Virus record (IMG/VR): IMGVR_UViG_3300028423_001161
Span: 16,668-80,667 of that record
Source: a virus
Strand: one strand, 5' to 3'
Length of the DNA stretch: 64,000 bases
Every line of letters starts with the position of its first letter. The stretch's first letter is position 1. This document shows positions 17,565 through 24,872 of this stretch, piece after piece. The notes under the pieces were generated by a model, which saw only the letters and a list, made by a program, of their open reading frames with translations, was not told the DNA's origin and did no database searches. A program made the translations under genes and the position numbers.

Positions 17565-17586
17565 TTGTTCACACATACACAAACAA

Positions 17587-17594
17587 TATTTATC
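17587..17594 (-). promoter_or_regulatory. Late promoter box GATAAATA (leftward arm of inverted repeat)
   Basis: Exact GATAAATA on the minus strand, 60 bases upstream of the tape-measure-like gene start at 17526. It faces the rightward box at 17557, so each promoter lies just inside the other's initial transcript region. Confidence 0.75.
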
Positions 17595-17620
17595 TGTGCA
17601 ATTAACAGGAGTTTTTACAG

Positions 17621-18472
17621 ATGACAAACACACACAATCCACTCAGTGGATACTTTCGTTCTCCCAAGCTGTACACTCGTATTCCCACCATGGGTAGATT
17701 CTATGACCCAGACACACTGGAAATGCCAGAAACCGGCGAGTTGCCAGTGTTTGCCATGACAGCCAAGGACGAGATGATCATGAAGAACCCAGATGCACTG
17801 CTCAACGGCGAAGCTGTGGCACAGGTTATCCAGAGCTGTGTGCCAGCAGTGAAAAAGCCCAGGTCACTGATCAGCAACGATGTGGACACACTGTTGATTG
17901 CAATACAGGGTGCTACACAAGGCGACGACATTGAAGTTTCTGGCAAGTGCCCAACATGTGGCGCTGAAGATCGTGGCACAGTGAGTGCAGAAGGTATCCT
18001 AGAAACCATGACCACGCTAGAAGACTCATATACCTTTGACTTGCCCAATGGGTTGACCATTGAAATTCGTCCGTTCACCTATGAAAGCACAGTGAAAGCA
18101 GGTGTAGCCAATTTCAAAACCACACGCAGTCTGCAAAGTCTCACCAACATAGAAGATGAAATGGAACAGATGCGTGCATTCAATGAAAACTTTCAGCAGA
18201 TTGCAGCCTTGAATTTTGATCTTGTGGTAGACAGTGTGGGCAGTATTTCAGGCACAGACAGTGAAGGCGAAAGATTCATTGTCACAGATCGCAACAGCAT
18301 CCGCGAGTTCATGGAGAACACTGAGAGCTCTGTGGGCAAGCAGGTAGAAGAACGCATCAAAGAAGTCAATGCTGTGGGTGTGAACAAAACTGTGCAGTTG
18401 AACTGCGAAGAGCATGGTGAGTTTGAGCATGAGGTAGCGTTTGATCCTGTAAATTTTTCCACAGCTTCCTAG
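17621..18472 (+). CDS. gp26: Baseplate hub/assembly protein gp26-like (zero frame)
   Basis: A 283-residue protein of the T4 baseplate gp26/gp51-like family. It has the hallmark run AMTAKDEMIMKNPDALLNGE (about residues 46-65), followed by VIQSCVP and LISNDVDTLLIAIQGATQG, and then LTIEIRPFTYE. In the middle is a CPTCG pair (about residues 110-114) that could bind a metal with later Cys/His residues (CEEHGEFEH near residue 267). The start ATG has AGGAG ten bases upstream. It stands alone on the plus strand between leftward blocks, with its own late box. Its last codons overlap a -1 frameshift signal leading into 18457-18693, so two products are predicted. Confidence 0.75.
   Translation: MTNTHNPLSGYFRSPKLYTRIPTMGRFYDPDTLEMPETGELPVFAMTAKDEMIMKNPDALLNGEAVAQVIQSCVPAVKKPRSLISNDVDTLLIAIQGATQGDDIEVSGKCPTCGAEDRGTVSAEGILETMTTLEDSYTFDLPNGLTIEIRPFTYESTVKAGVANFKTTRSLQSLTNIEDEMEQMRAFNENFQQIAALNFDLVVDSVGSISGTDSEGERFIVTDRNSIREFMENTESSVGKQVEERIKEVNAVGVNKTVQLNCEEHGEFEHEVAFDPVNFSTAS
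18451..18457 (+). promoter_or_regulatory. -1 ribosomal frameshift slippery heptamer A_AAT_TTT
   Basis: The heptamer is AAATTTT, placed in the zero frame as A AAT TTT, which fits the X XXY YYZ rule exactly. It lies 12 bases before the zero-frame stop codon (18470-18472). A GAGGT that could act as an internal Shine-Dalgarno stimulator lies about 15 bases upstream, and a small AGCT-tcct-AGCT hairpin follows six bases downstream. Confidence 0.6.
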
Positions 18473-18693
18473 CTCACGCAGACACAGAAGATATCATAAA
18501 CCTCCTAAATCGCCTGAGAAAGGAAGCAAGCAACCTAGAAAAAAGTCTTGTGGAAATTGCTGTTTACAGCAATGGCAGTATCTCATGGCAAGATGCCTAT
18601 ATGATGAGCACACAAGAACGAGAACTTGCAGTCAAGGCCATCAACAACTATCTCAAAATCAAAGCAGGCAAACCTGTCACTGAAGAGCTATAG
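18457..18693 (+). CDS. Frameshift extension of the gp26-like protein (no start codon of its own)
   Basis: The -1 frame is open from 18445 to the TAG at 18691-18693, encoding about 80 residues that look like real protein: a basic helix (NLLNRLRKEASNLEKSLVEI), then YSNGSISWQDAYMMSTQERE and a final helix. The first ATG comes only at the MMST, and there is no ATG, GTG or TTG near the open region's beginning, so independent initiation is unlikely. Slippage would give a 357-residue fusion (279 residues of gp26 plus 78). Short proteins with an SxxDAxxMS-type centre follow baseplate/tail chaperone genes in other myoviruses. Long-tailed phages commonly make paired tail-assembly chaperones by -1 frameshifting. 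The coding call is strong; the mechanism is inferred. Confidence 0.65.
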   Translation, partial: FHSFLAHADTEDIINLLNRLRKEASNLEKSLVEIAVYSNGSISWQDAYMMSTQERELAVKAINNYLKIKAGKPVTEEL

Positions 18694-19322
18694 TCATAGA
18701 TAACACGCACAGCTCTCATTTGTACACAACATCAACACAAACTACACAGGCCTAACGGCCTTTTCAAACTGCGTTCATTCATTTCGCTTTCGCTTCATTC
18801 ACTCACTGGTTTGAAAGAGTCTTCCTACTCAACAGAGTTAATCATACAATATAAGAGTATTCATGTAGATAGTGAGGTCATACGAAGCCTGTTCCTGGCA
18901 ACGTATGACTCCGAAACTTCATGTGAGTAGCTTCGGCCACAACGGAAGGCAGGTGTTTTCAGCACACTCCTCTGGGCTCTGACCTTACCCAACCTGCGTC
19001 GATTTTTAATGACACCTCGCTTCAGTGTGCCAATGGGAGTTTTGTGCATGAGATTTCAACTGTTAAGACTGTGCAAACGTTTCTATCAGTGGACAGACGT
19101 TTTAGCATCCTCTCGGGTAGTGCACAGAATCAGCTCATAGCAGAAGCCTTGGCCTACCACCTCATTTCAGAGTGGATTCAGCAACGGTATTAGATCCGGC
19201 CCGTCAACCTTGTGTGCTATGTGTGTGTTGCCTATGAAAAATGTCAGTTGTTGTTTAAGTGCCTAGAACTAAGCCATGTGAGATAGTATGATGTGCCCTG
19301 TGATATGCCATGCGTGTGATAG
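18694..19322. other. Non-coding region rich in inverted repeats, possible structured RNA
   Basis: About 630 bases without a convincing gene. Beyond the terminator there is an 8-bp inverted repeat TTTCAAAC/GTTTGAAA (18762-18769 with 18809-18816). Then come GTCATACG/CGTATGAC (18877-18884 with 18902-18909, with an inner GCC/GGC), CCGAA/TTCGG (18911-18915 with 18932-18936), GCAGGT/ACCTGC (18949-18954 with 18992-18997), AAACGT/ACGTTT (19075-19080 with 19097-19102) and several shorter stems. The density of stems over 18870-19110 suggests a folded RNA, but the strand is undecided. No tRNA, intron core or tmRNA signature was recognised. A 62-codon leftward open frame (18861-19049) has no ribosome site. 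Confidence 0.5.
18748..18764 (+). terminator. Intrinsic terminator after the gp26/frameshift gene
   Basis: AGGCC-TAAC-GGCCT followed by TTT, 55 bases beyond the frameshift-frame stop codon. The stem is short (5 bp) but GC-rich, and the position fits the end of this single-gene rightward transcript. Confidence 0.65.
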
Positions 19323-19748
19323 TTATTTGCCTTTTAAGCCTTCTCTGAGTATTTTTGAACCACCAACACGTACATTGATGATTCCATTGTAGTAATCGTC
19401 CCGGAGCAGTACCTCTCTGTCAAACTGCTCTTTGGCTTCTAGATAGCTGGCAATGCCTCTGCTAGCGCAAAAATGCAGTATCTCTCTGGTGAACTGTTCT
19501 TGGCCCAGCTCTGCAACATCCTCATTGAGCTGATCCGAACTGCCCCAGTACTCTCGCCAGTCGCTCTCTTTGGTGCCACGTCTCTTGCGTTTTTTGCCTT
19601 TGAGCGGCGGTTTAGTGGTTTTAAACTGTGCCAGCTTTTTGCCCACATACTTCTTGCCGTTGACCTTGTTTGTGATCAAGTACACAAATGCTTCACAGCC
19701 TTCAGGAAGTTCATCTATGGGTTTCCCCTTGTATAGCCACTGACTCAT
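19323..19748 (-). CDS. GIY-YIG-type endonuclease (SegE-like)
   Basis: A 141-residue protein starting at ATG 19748 (an in-frame TTG lies three bases earlier). FVYLITNKVNGKKYVGKK (about residues 21-38) is the GIY-YIG core in the YLI...YVG form. PPLKGKKRKRRGTKESDWREYWGSS and FTREILHFC follow, with the late glutamate and the DYYNGIINVR end typical of a very common marine phage family annotated as SegE-like homing or DNA repair nuclease. The N-terminal 17 residues are an extra extension. There is no clear Shine-Dalgarno, but a variant late box (CGTAAATA, 19755-19762) ends six bases before the ATG. It follows gp46 by 51 bases. Its sequence target is unknown, and whether it is mobile or domesticated cannot be told. 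Confidence 0.8.
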   Translation of the reverse strand: MSQWLYKGKPIDELPEGCEAFVYLITNKVNGKKYVGKKLAQFKTTKPPLKGKKRKRRGTKESDWREYWGSSDQLNEDVAELGQEQFTREILHFCASRGIASYLEAKEQFDREVLLRDDYYNGIINVRVGGSKILREGLKGK

Positions 19749-19799
19749 CAAGGCTATTTACGAGATTCACTGATATATCCGGATGTTTCACGAAAGCCA

Positions 19800-21566
19800 T
19801 CAGTCTATGTACTCTGTGTCTGTGTTGTATTCTGTGAAGCCGCCTGTTTTGACCACAGTGAGCACGTTGTTTACTCTGCCCACCAGCTCATCTTTGTGGC
19901 TAATCAGCATGATGTTTTTGCCCTGGTCTCTGTGCATTTTTTTCAACACACTCAACGAATTTTCCACACCCACACTGTCCATGCCTGAGTCAATGAGTTC
20001 ATCCACACACATTAGGTTCATGGGTCGGTTCAAGCTCTCATAGATGTCACGAAATGCCCAGCTTATGCTGAGGATCAAACGGTTGCGTTCACCTCTGCTG
20101 AGGTTGTCAAAGTCTAGGTCTCTGCCAAATTCTGTGATTTCCACGCCCAAATCACTGCCAAATTCCACTTCGTGCGGCAAGCCAATGCGCTCTAGATAGT
20201 ATGCTAGACGCTGGTTGAGATAGGCAATGTTCTGATCAATGATTTTTCTCCGAATAAACGAATCTTTGCTGGTCAACAGTTTGTACAAAAACTCTTGGTG
20301 TTCTCTGAGCTCAGTGAGCTCGTTGATTTTGTCAAAGCTCACTTCTTGCAGTGCAGTTTCTCTGAGACTGTCAATTTGTTCTGTGTATGGATTTTTTTCG
20401 TGTTGTTTCTGTGCGTACTGTTCTGCCAATGTTTCTAGATTGTGTTTGTGTTCATATGCAGATTCCACACTGTCATAGAATGTGTCTTTGGCATCGGGTA
20501 CCTCACCCAGTTGTTCCAGTGCTTGATGTATCTCTGTGTGGCGAGTTTGCAGTTCTTTGTTGTATTTGGTTTCTTCAGATAGTTTGTCCTGCACACTTTT
20601 GATATATTGTTCGTGTGTGTGCAAGTGGGCTGTGCCTTGACCGCAGGCCGGACATACACCTTCGTTGGCCTGTTGCACATTGTGCTCACACTCTTCTAGA
20701 GTTTTGTTGCTGCGTTCAATGGTGGTGTTCAATTGCTTGAGCTCAGACTCCAGTGTGGATTGTGCATCTTTGAGCTCAGCAGCCTCTTGATTGTGTTTGT
20801 GTGCTGAAATCTCAGCATCCACATCCAGTTGATCCAGTGTTTTCAGTGTGTTTGCCAGCTCTGCTAGCTTTTCATCGTGCGACCTCTGCCATGCTCGACT
20901 GCGACTCTCAATTTCAGTGATGTTCTCTTCGATTCTCTTGTTGCTGGCCTCAATGGCATTGATTTCAATTTCTTCTTGCTTGATAAAATCTTTGGTGTTC
21001 TTGAGCTGTTCTTTGAGCACTTCTGCTTTGGCACTGAGATCAGTGATGCCCAGCAGCTGTTCAATCATGTCACGCTGATCAGCAGCTTTCATGCTCAGGA
21101 AAGGCTCGGTGTAGGTGTTCAATGCAATGATGTGCTTGAACATGTTGTGGGGAAAACCCACAATCTTTTCGATGTGTTTCTGTGTTTCTCTGCTATCGCC
21201 TTGGCTTTCGTTGTCGTCTTTTTCAACACCGTTCACATAGAGTTTGAGCACATTGGGCTTTCTGCCTCGCTCAATGCGATAGTCCACATCGTCAATTTCA
21301 AAGTCAACACTCACCATCATGCCCTTGCCGTTGGTCTTGTTGATGAGATTATCTCGGCGAATATTGGTGAGTGCTTCTCCATAGAGACCATAGCTGAGTG
21401 CATTGATAATGGTGGTTTTGCCTGTGCCGTTTCTGCTGCCTTCGCCGCCCAAGTCAAGATTGTGCCCCAGCACCAATGTGAGCTGACTGTTTTCAAAGTT
21501 TACTGCTTGAGTTTGTGCGCCAATGCTCATGAAGTTGCGTGCACTGACATTCTTGATTTTCAGCAC
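19800..21566 (-). CDS. gp46: Recombination endonuclease large subunit gp46 (Rad50/SbcC-like ATPase)
   Basis: An SMC-type ATPase that with gp47 resects DNA ends for recombination-dependent replication. The start chosen is GTG 21566 (588 residues, VLKIKNVSARNFMSIG), because GGAG lies seven bases upstream and the family starts there; a TTG start 30 bases earlier is less likely. Walker A is the phage form GHNLDLGGEGSRNGTGKTT (about residues 34-52, K50). Two long coiled coils flank the zinc-hook motif CPACGQ (about residue 306). The signature LSRGERNRL (about 488) and Walker B NLMCVDELID (about 517-526) are intact. The start codon comes one base after the gp47 stop codon, so translation is probably coupled. 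Confidence 0.95.
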   Translation of the reverse strand: MLKIKNVSARNFMSIGAQTQAVNFENSQLTLVLGHNLDLGGEGSRNGTGKTTIINALSYGLYGEALTNIRRDNLINKTNGKGMMVSVDFEIDDVDYRIERGRKPNVLKLYVNGVEKDDNESQGDSRETQKHIEKIVGFPHNMFKHIIALNTYTEPFLSMKAADQRDMIEQLLGITDLSAKAEVLKEQLKNTKDFIKQEEIEINAIEASNKRIEENITEIESRSRAWQRSHDEKLAELANTLKTLDQLDVDAEISAHKHNQEAAELKDAQSTLESELKQLNTTIERSNKTLEECEHNVQQANEGVCPACGQGTAHLHTHEQYIKSVQDKLSEETKYNKELQTRHTEIHQALEQLGEVPDAKDTFYDSVESAYEHKHNLETLAEQYAQKQHEKNPYTEQIDSLRETALQEVSFDKINELTELREHQEFLYKLLTSKDSFIRRKIIDQNIAYLNQRLAYYLERIGLPHEVEFGSDLGVEITEFGRDLDFDNLSRGERNRLILSISWAFRDIYESLNRPMNLMCVDELIDSGMDSVGVENSLSVLKKMHRDQGKNIMLISHKDELVGRVNNVLTVVKTGGFTEYNTDTEYID

Positions 21567-21567
21567 T

Positions 21568-22584
21568 CTAGGTCTCCAGTTTTTGGTAGATCTCAATCAG
21601 CCTGTGTGGTTGCACTGTGTTGCTTTCCACAGTCTCCAGCTGACTGATCACGATGTGATCCACACTCTCAAAATTGATTTCAGCACCAGATTGATCCTGC
21701 TCTTGTTCTTTCACAGGTATCAGCTGAAGCTCTCTGACTCCGTATTGTTCAGAAAACTTTTCTCTGATAAAGTTGGCTTCTTCATAGGAAATGCCAATGT
21801 TTAGTTTAACACGTGCATAGGTATACCGGTCAAGAAGATTTTGATGATTGTCAATGAGATCACTGAGGTCAAACACCCGATACTTGGGACATTCTGGCCA
21901 GTTCACATACTGAGGTTCGCCGTCCCAGTCTAAGAACATTGCACCTCTGTGGTCATCGTCTACATCAGCATAGTTGTGCGGAAAAGCATTGCCCATGTAG
22001 TGAATGTTGTTTTTGTATTGACGTTTGTGAAAATGTCCCGAGAACACATACTCTGGTCCATTGAGGTGATCTGCATTGATGCCTCCGTGATCAGGCATTT
22101 CTACCAGTGCGTTCATCTTGAAGTGTGGCAACTCAAAGTGTCCAAACACATATCTTGACTTGGTCTTGACCACCTTGCGCCACTCGTCGCCCACAAGCCA
22201 CGGCACCAGTGCTACACCGTCCTGTTCGATCACTTCGTCCACAAACACAAAGTTTTCCAGGTCTCTGGCAAACTCCACGCTGTTGAGATCTCGCTTGTCT
22301 TTGTAGTAGAGATCATGGTTGCCCACAATGAAGTACACAGTTTCAAATGCTTCATTGAGCTTTTTGAGATTGCGTATGCCTGTGTTCATGGTTGCCACAT
22401 TTACACTGGCTCTGTGATGATTCCAGTCTCCCAAGAATATGCAGGTTTCACAGCCACGTGCCTTGCTCTCAGCAATGAACCAGTCCATGAAACGATCGCA
22501 ATCATCTAGATGCACTTTGCTGTTTTGCTTGAGACCCAGATGAATGTCAGTGAAACAGGCAGCTTTTTTGAAAAGTTGACTCAT
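21568..22584 (-). CDS. gp47: Recombination endonuclease small subunit gp47 (Mre11/SbcD-like nuclease)
   Basis: A 338-residue calcineurin-like phosphoesterase. The metal-binding motifs are in order: FTDIHLG (about residues 11-17), FLGDWNHHR (about 50-58), VGNHDLYYK (about 86-94), FGHFE and SGHFHKRQY (about 198-206). All catalytic Asp, Asn and His positions are present. It partners gp46, encoded immediately downstream. ATG 22584 overlaps the gp55 stop codon in an ATGA arrangement, indicating coupled translation. Confidence 0.95.
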   Translation of the reverse strand: MSQLFKKAACFTDIHLGLKQNSKVHLDDCDRFMDWFIAESKARGCETCIFLGDWNHHRASVNVATMNTGIRNLKKLNEAFETVYFIVGNHDLYYKDKRDLNSVEFARDLENFVFVDEVIEQDGVALVPWLVGDEWRKVVKTKSRYVFGHFELPHFKMNALVEMPDHGGINADHLNGPEYVFSGHFHKRQYKNNIHYMGNAFPHNYADVDDDHRGAMFLDWDGEPQYVNWPECPKYRVFDLSDLIDNHQNLLDRYTYARVKLNIGISYEEANFIREKFSEQYGVRELQLIPVKEQEQDQSGAEINFESVDHIVISQLETVESNTVQPHRLIEIYQKLET

Positions 22585-23462
22585 AGGTCGTCGTAGGCTT
22601 CTGTGTTGTCAGTGACATCAGATTCCACACTTTCGCGAACTTTTCTCATTTCGTCTTCGTGCTTGACCTGACGACCCCAGCTGGGCAAATGTCCGCTGTC
22701 AATGAGAATATCGTCTCGAATGGTCTGGTTGCGTTTTTCCAAATTAAGCACCCGAGTAAAACTGTTGTTCACTGCCGCAGTGTAGTAGGCAAACGGATTA
22801 TCAGACTTGTCCTCGTTGAACTGCAAGCCTACCTGGCTAAGCTGAACCAATGCAGCACCTCGCATTTCATCCACGTAGGTGTATCCACGCCAGTTTGCTC
22901 TGTGGCTGTAGCGCTCTACCAGCTTGAGATACATGCTGCCCAGCTTGTTGGTGATTTTGCCGTGGTCAGTGCAGAATTCCCCAGATTCGAGATCGCCCTT
23001 CCAGTGACTGCGAGCCACTTCAACCAGTTCATCATTGATAAAGGCATACTGCTTGAATGGAGGAAAGTTCACCTTGGCCTTGGTGTCTGCTTCTGTTTTT
23101 GGATTCTTCTTGCGTCCAGGCTCTTCAGGTATGTGTTCATAGGTCATCACACGAAACACCACTTCGTCGTTGCCGATGCTCTTCTGATCTATGGCAAAGT
23201 CTTTCTGCTTGGGTTTGTTGCGATAATCCTTTTTTTCGTGTTTGAGCATGGCCTCTGCATAGGCCTCTGACTGCATTCTGCTGGCGCGACTCTCACGTGC
23301 CTGCTTGATGGTGTTGCGATTGATGCGTTTGACATCATGCAAGATAATGTCAAACATGCTGTATCGTGGATCCATGAGCCAACAGAACGTCATCTTGCTT
23401 TTGTGAATCTCTTTGAGAATGTCTTTGTTGTTGAGATAGTTGGTCTTCTTTGGCGCTGTCAT
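22581..23462 (-). CDS. gp55: Late-transcription sigma factor gp55
   Basis: A 293-residue homologue of T4 gp55, the minimal sigma subunit that directs host RNA polymerase to late promoters. The sigma region-2-like core is in the C-terminal half: KLVERYSHRANWRGYTYVDE followed by GAALVQLSQVGLQFNEDKSDNPFAYYTAAVNNSF and VLNLEKRNQTIRDDIL. It is about 110 residues longer than T4 gp55, mostly as a charged, Lys-rich N-terminal extension (about residues 1-160) of unknown role. ATG 23462 has GGAG. It is first in the gp55-gp47-gp46 operon. Its predicted target, GATAAATA, occurs nine times in this window. Confidence 0.9.
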   Translation of the reverse strand: MTAPKKTNYLNNKDILKEIHKSKMTFCWLMDPRYSMFDIILHDVKRINRNTIKQARESRASRMQSEAYAEAMLKHEKKDYRNKPKQKDFAIDQKSIGNDEVVFRVMTYEHIPEEPGRKKNPKTEADTKAKVNFPPFKQYAFINDELVEVARSHWKGDLESGEFCTDHGKITNKLGSMYLKLVERYSHRANWRGYTYVDEMRGAALVQLSQVGLQFNEDKSDNPFAYYTAAVNNSFTRVLNLEKRNQTIRDDILIDSGHLPSWGRQVKHEDEMRKVRESVESDVTDNTEAYDDL

Positions 23463-23484
23463 TGTTGCTCCGTGTGTCAGATGC

Positions 23485-23537
23485 GGAAATAGTTATAGGA
23501 TACTTGTATATACTACAGTAATTTATGAGCATGTCAA
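23485..23537 (-). promoter_or_regulatory. Candidate early promoter region of the gp55 operon
   Basis: Two overlapping candidates are seen on the minus strand. One is TTGACA (23532-23537) with TAGTAT 16 bases later (23510-23515). The other is TATAACTATTTCC (23485-23497), 22 bases before the ATG, identical to a 13-mer upstream of the heme-oxygenase-like gene. No late box faces this operon, consistent with early or middle expression. Confidence 0.45.
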
Positions 23538-23596
23538 CTAGATTGTTGAAAATATTGAAGATTCTGGCCACCATTATATAAGCCGTTATTGTCTGA

Positions 23597-23604
23597 GATA
23601 AATA
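23597..23604 (+). promoter_or_regulatory. Late promoter box GATAAATA
   Basis: Exact GATAAATA, 21 bases before the gp48 ATG, giving a leader of roughly 15 bases that just contains AGGAG. It heads the long rightward baseplate block. Confidence 0.78.
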
Positions 23605-23625
23605 CCTGTAACAACAGGAGAAATC

Positions 23626-24546
23626 ATGCCTAGACGAATAATCAATGCAGCTTTGGGTGCAGGTGTAAACAGAATCAATCAGGAAATTGCTGATCGTGTC
23701 AGCGGTGTAGACAACCCATTGGTTCGCGGAGGCATTCAGAATCTCTTGGACACTGCACTGCCTGGTCTTGGCGGAGGCACACCTGATCTACGTGACAATG
23801 CTTTTGATGCACTTATTCAACAGCGAGTTGCACAAACCGCAGCAGAGTTCAGCACACAGGTTGCTTCTCCCACGCAAAACACAGCCAGCTCAGAAGAGCT
23901 TGCACAGAGCTACGACTGGCGTGCAAGGCTACGGCCCAAAAAAGGCGGTGAGGACAAGTTTTACTCTAGAGTAGGGGTGAGTGAAGAAATGGGTGGTCAA
24001 GCACTGATGGATCCTATCAAGCAGTCGGGCGGTCTTGTGTGGCAGAACACACCTAACATATTTGTCAGCGGCACTGCAGACTATGACAGTGCTCTCATGC
24101 AGGGCATGAACTATCCTATACGAACATTTGTGAACAGCACGCCTCCTGACCTACCAGTGCAGGCAGAATTCACTGCCAACGACACCTATGAAGCCAGATA
24201 CATGTTGGCTGTGTTTGCATTTCTTCGGGGAGCAACCAAAGCCTACTTTGGAGATGCAGCAGTAGCATCCGGAGACTTTGGCACACCCCCACCGGTGTTG
24301 TTGTTTGAGTACATGGGCGATCATGGTTTCAACAAAGTGCCCGTGGTGATCTCAAACTACACCATACAGTACCCAGACAATGTGCACTATGTGCCCGTGA
24401 CAGTGGGTGATACAGTGACCTATGTGCCCACAGTAAGCCAGATCACAATTGCACTGTTGCCCACGTACACTCCGCACAAACTGCGCAGACGCTTTGACTT
24501 GGATGCTGTGCGCAGTGGTGCTGCCTATCGAGACGGATTTGTTTGA
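23626..24546 (+). CDS. gp48: Baseplate tail-tube cap/initiator gp48-like
   Basis: A 306-residue protein. The C-terminal two thirds match the gp48/gp54-type tube-initiator fold: GGLVWQNTPNIFVSGTADYD (about residues 134-153), then a run with VQAEFTANDTYEARYMLAVFAFLRGATKAYFG, PPPVLLFEYMGDHGFNKVPVVI, and PTVSQITIALLPTYTPHKL near the end. The N-terminal 100 residues are Ala/Gly/Asn-rich and less conserved. It should cap the baseplate hub and start tube polymerisation. AGGAG lies seven bases before ATG. It overlaps gp53 by one base. gp54 would be the alternative name. Confidence 0.72.
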   Translation: MPRRIINAALGAGVNRINQEIADRVSGVDNPLVRGGIQNLLDTALPGLGGGTPDLRDNAFDALIQQRVAQTAAEFSTQVASPTQNTASSEELAQSYDWRARLRPKKGGEDKFYSRVGVSEEMGGQALMDPIKQSGGLVWQNTPNIFVSGTADYDSALMQGMNYPIRTFVNSTPPDLPVQAEFTANDTYEARYMLAVFAFLRGATKAYFGDAAVASGDFGTPPPVLLFEYMGDHGFNKVPVVISNYTIQYPDNVHYVPVTVGDTVTYVPTVSQITIALLPTYTPHKLRRRFDLDAVRSGAAYRDGFV

Positions 24547-24851
24547 TGTCAAACAGCAACTATAGAAAAGACAGTTTTCTTCGCGGAGCATCAGTGATAG
24601 ACAATCGTTTCCTGGGCGTTAACAATCTGCCACGCATACTGCGCACAGCCGAAGATGAGATCTATGAGATTGACCACAGCTATGATCAAAGGCCGGATCT
24701 ACTGGCACACAAACTCTATGGCAATAGCCGCCTTTGGTGGGTGTTTTCTCAGAGAAATCCAGATGTGCTACGAGACCCAATCAGGGATTTTTCAGCAGGC
24801 ACTCGCATTGTGGTTCCACCACGCAGTGCAGTTGAAAATGCACTGAAATAA
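24546..24851 (+). CDS. gp53: Baseplate wedge protein gp53-like
   Basis: A 101-residue protein starting at ATG 24546, which overlaps the gp48 stop codon (TGATG). The segment YDQRPDLLAHKLYGNSRLWW followed by VFSQRNPDVLRDPIRDF and AGTRIVVPP is the LysM-like core of the gp53 baseplate wedge family, which clamps hub to wedge. It is about half the length of T4 gp53 (196), keeping the core and losing the C-terminal part. Confidence 0.8.
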   Translation: MSNSNYRKDSFLRGASVIDNRFLGVNNLPRILRTAEDEIYEIDHSYDQRPDLLAHKLYGNSRLWWVFSQRNPDVLRDPIRDFSAGTRIVVPPRSAVENALK

Positions 24852-24872
24852 CACAGGTAACACAGACACACT

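Larger units (their letters stand above)
17557..17594. repeat. Perfect 13-bp inverted repeat containing two late promoters
   Basis: GATAAATATTGTT (17557-17569) and its exact reverse complement (17582-17594) flank a 12-base spacer. Each arm contains one late box. The bases beyond the box (TTGTT) are also identical, which may reflect duplication or selection for equal strength. Confidence 0.9.

Noticed and set aside
18762-18816. Inverted repeat TTTCAAAC/GTTTGAAA around ATTCA-rich sequence considered as a CRISPR-like or tRNA element
   Set aside because: There is a single copy with no spacers and no acceptor or T-loop pattern.
18861-19049. Leftward 62-codon open frame in the non-coding region
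   Set aside because: It has no ribosome site, has unusual Arg-rich composition and runs straight through the strongest inverted repeats; probably chance.
19033-19140. Rightward 35-codon open frame (MGVLCMRFQLLRL...) in the non-coding region
   Set aside because: No convincing ribosome site, no family resemblance and it crosses a stem; not supportable as a gene.
19755-19762. CGTAAATA box before the GIY-YIG gene as a true late promoter
   Set aside because: It differs from the exact octamer at the first two positions; kept only as a weak parallel in the leaderless finding, not called as a promoter feature.
20877-21647. Rightward 256-codon frame opposite gp46
   Set aside because: Antisense of the conserved Rad50-like gene; no family resemblance and no upstream signals.
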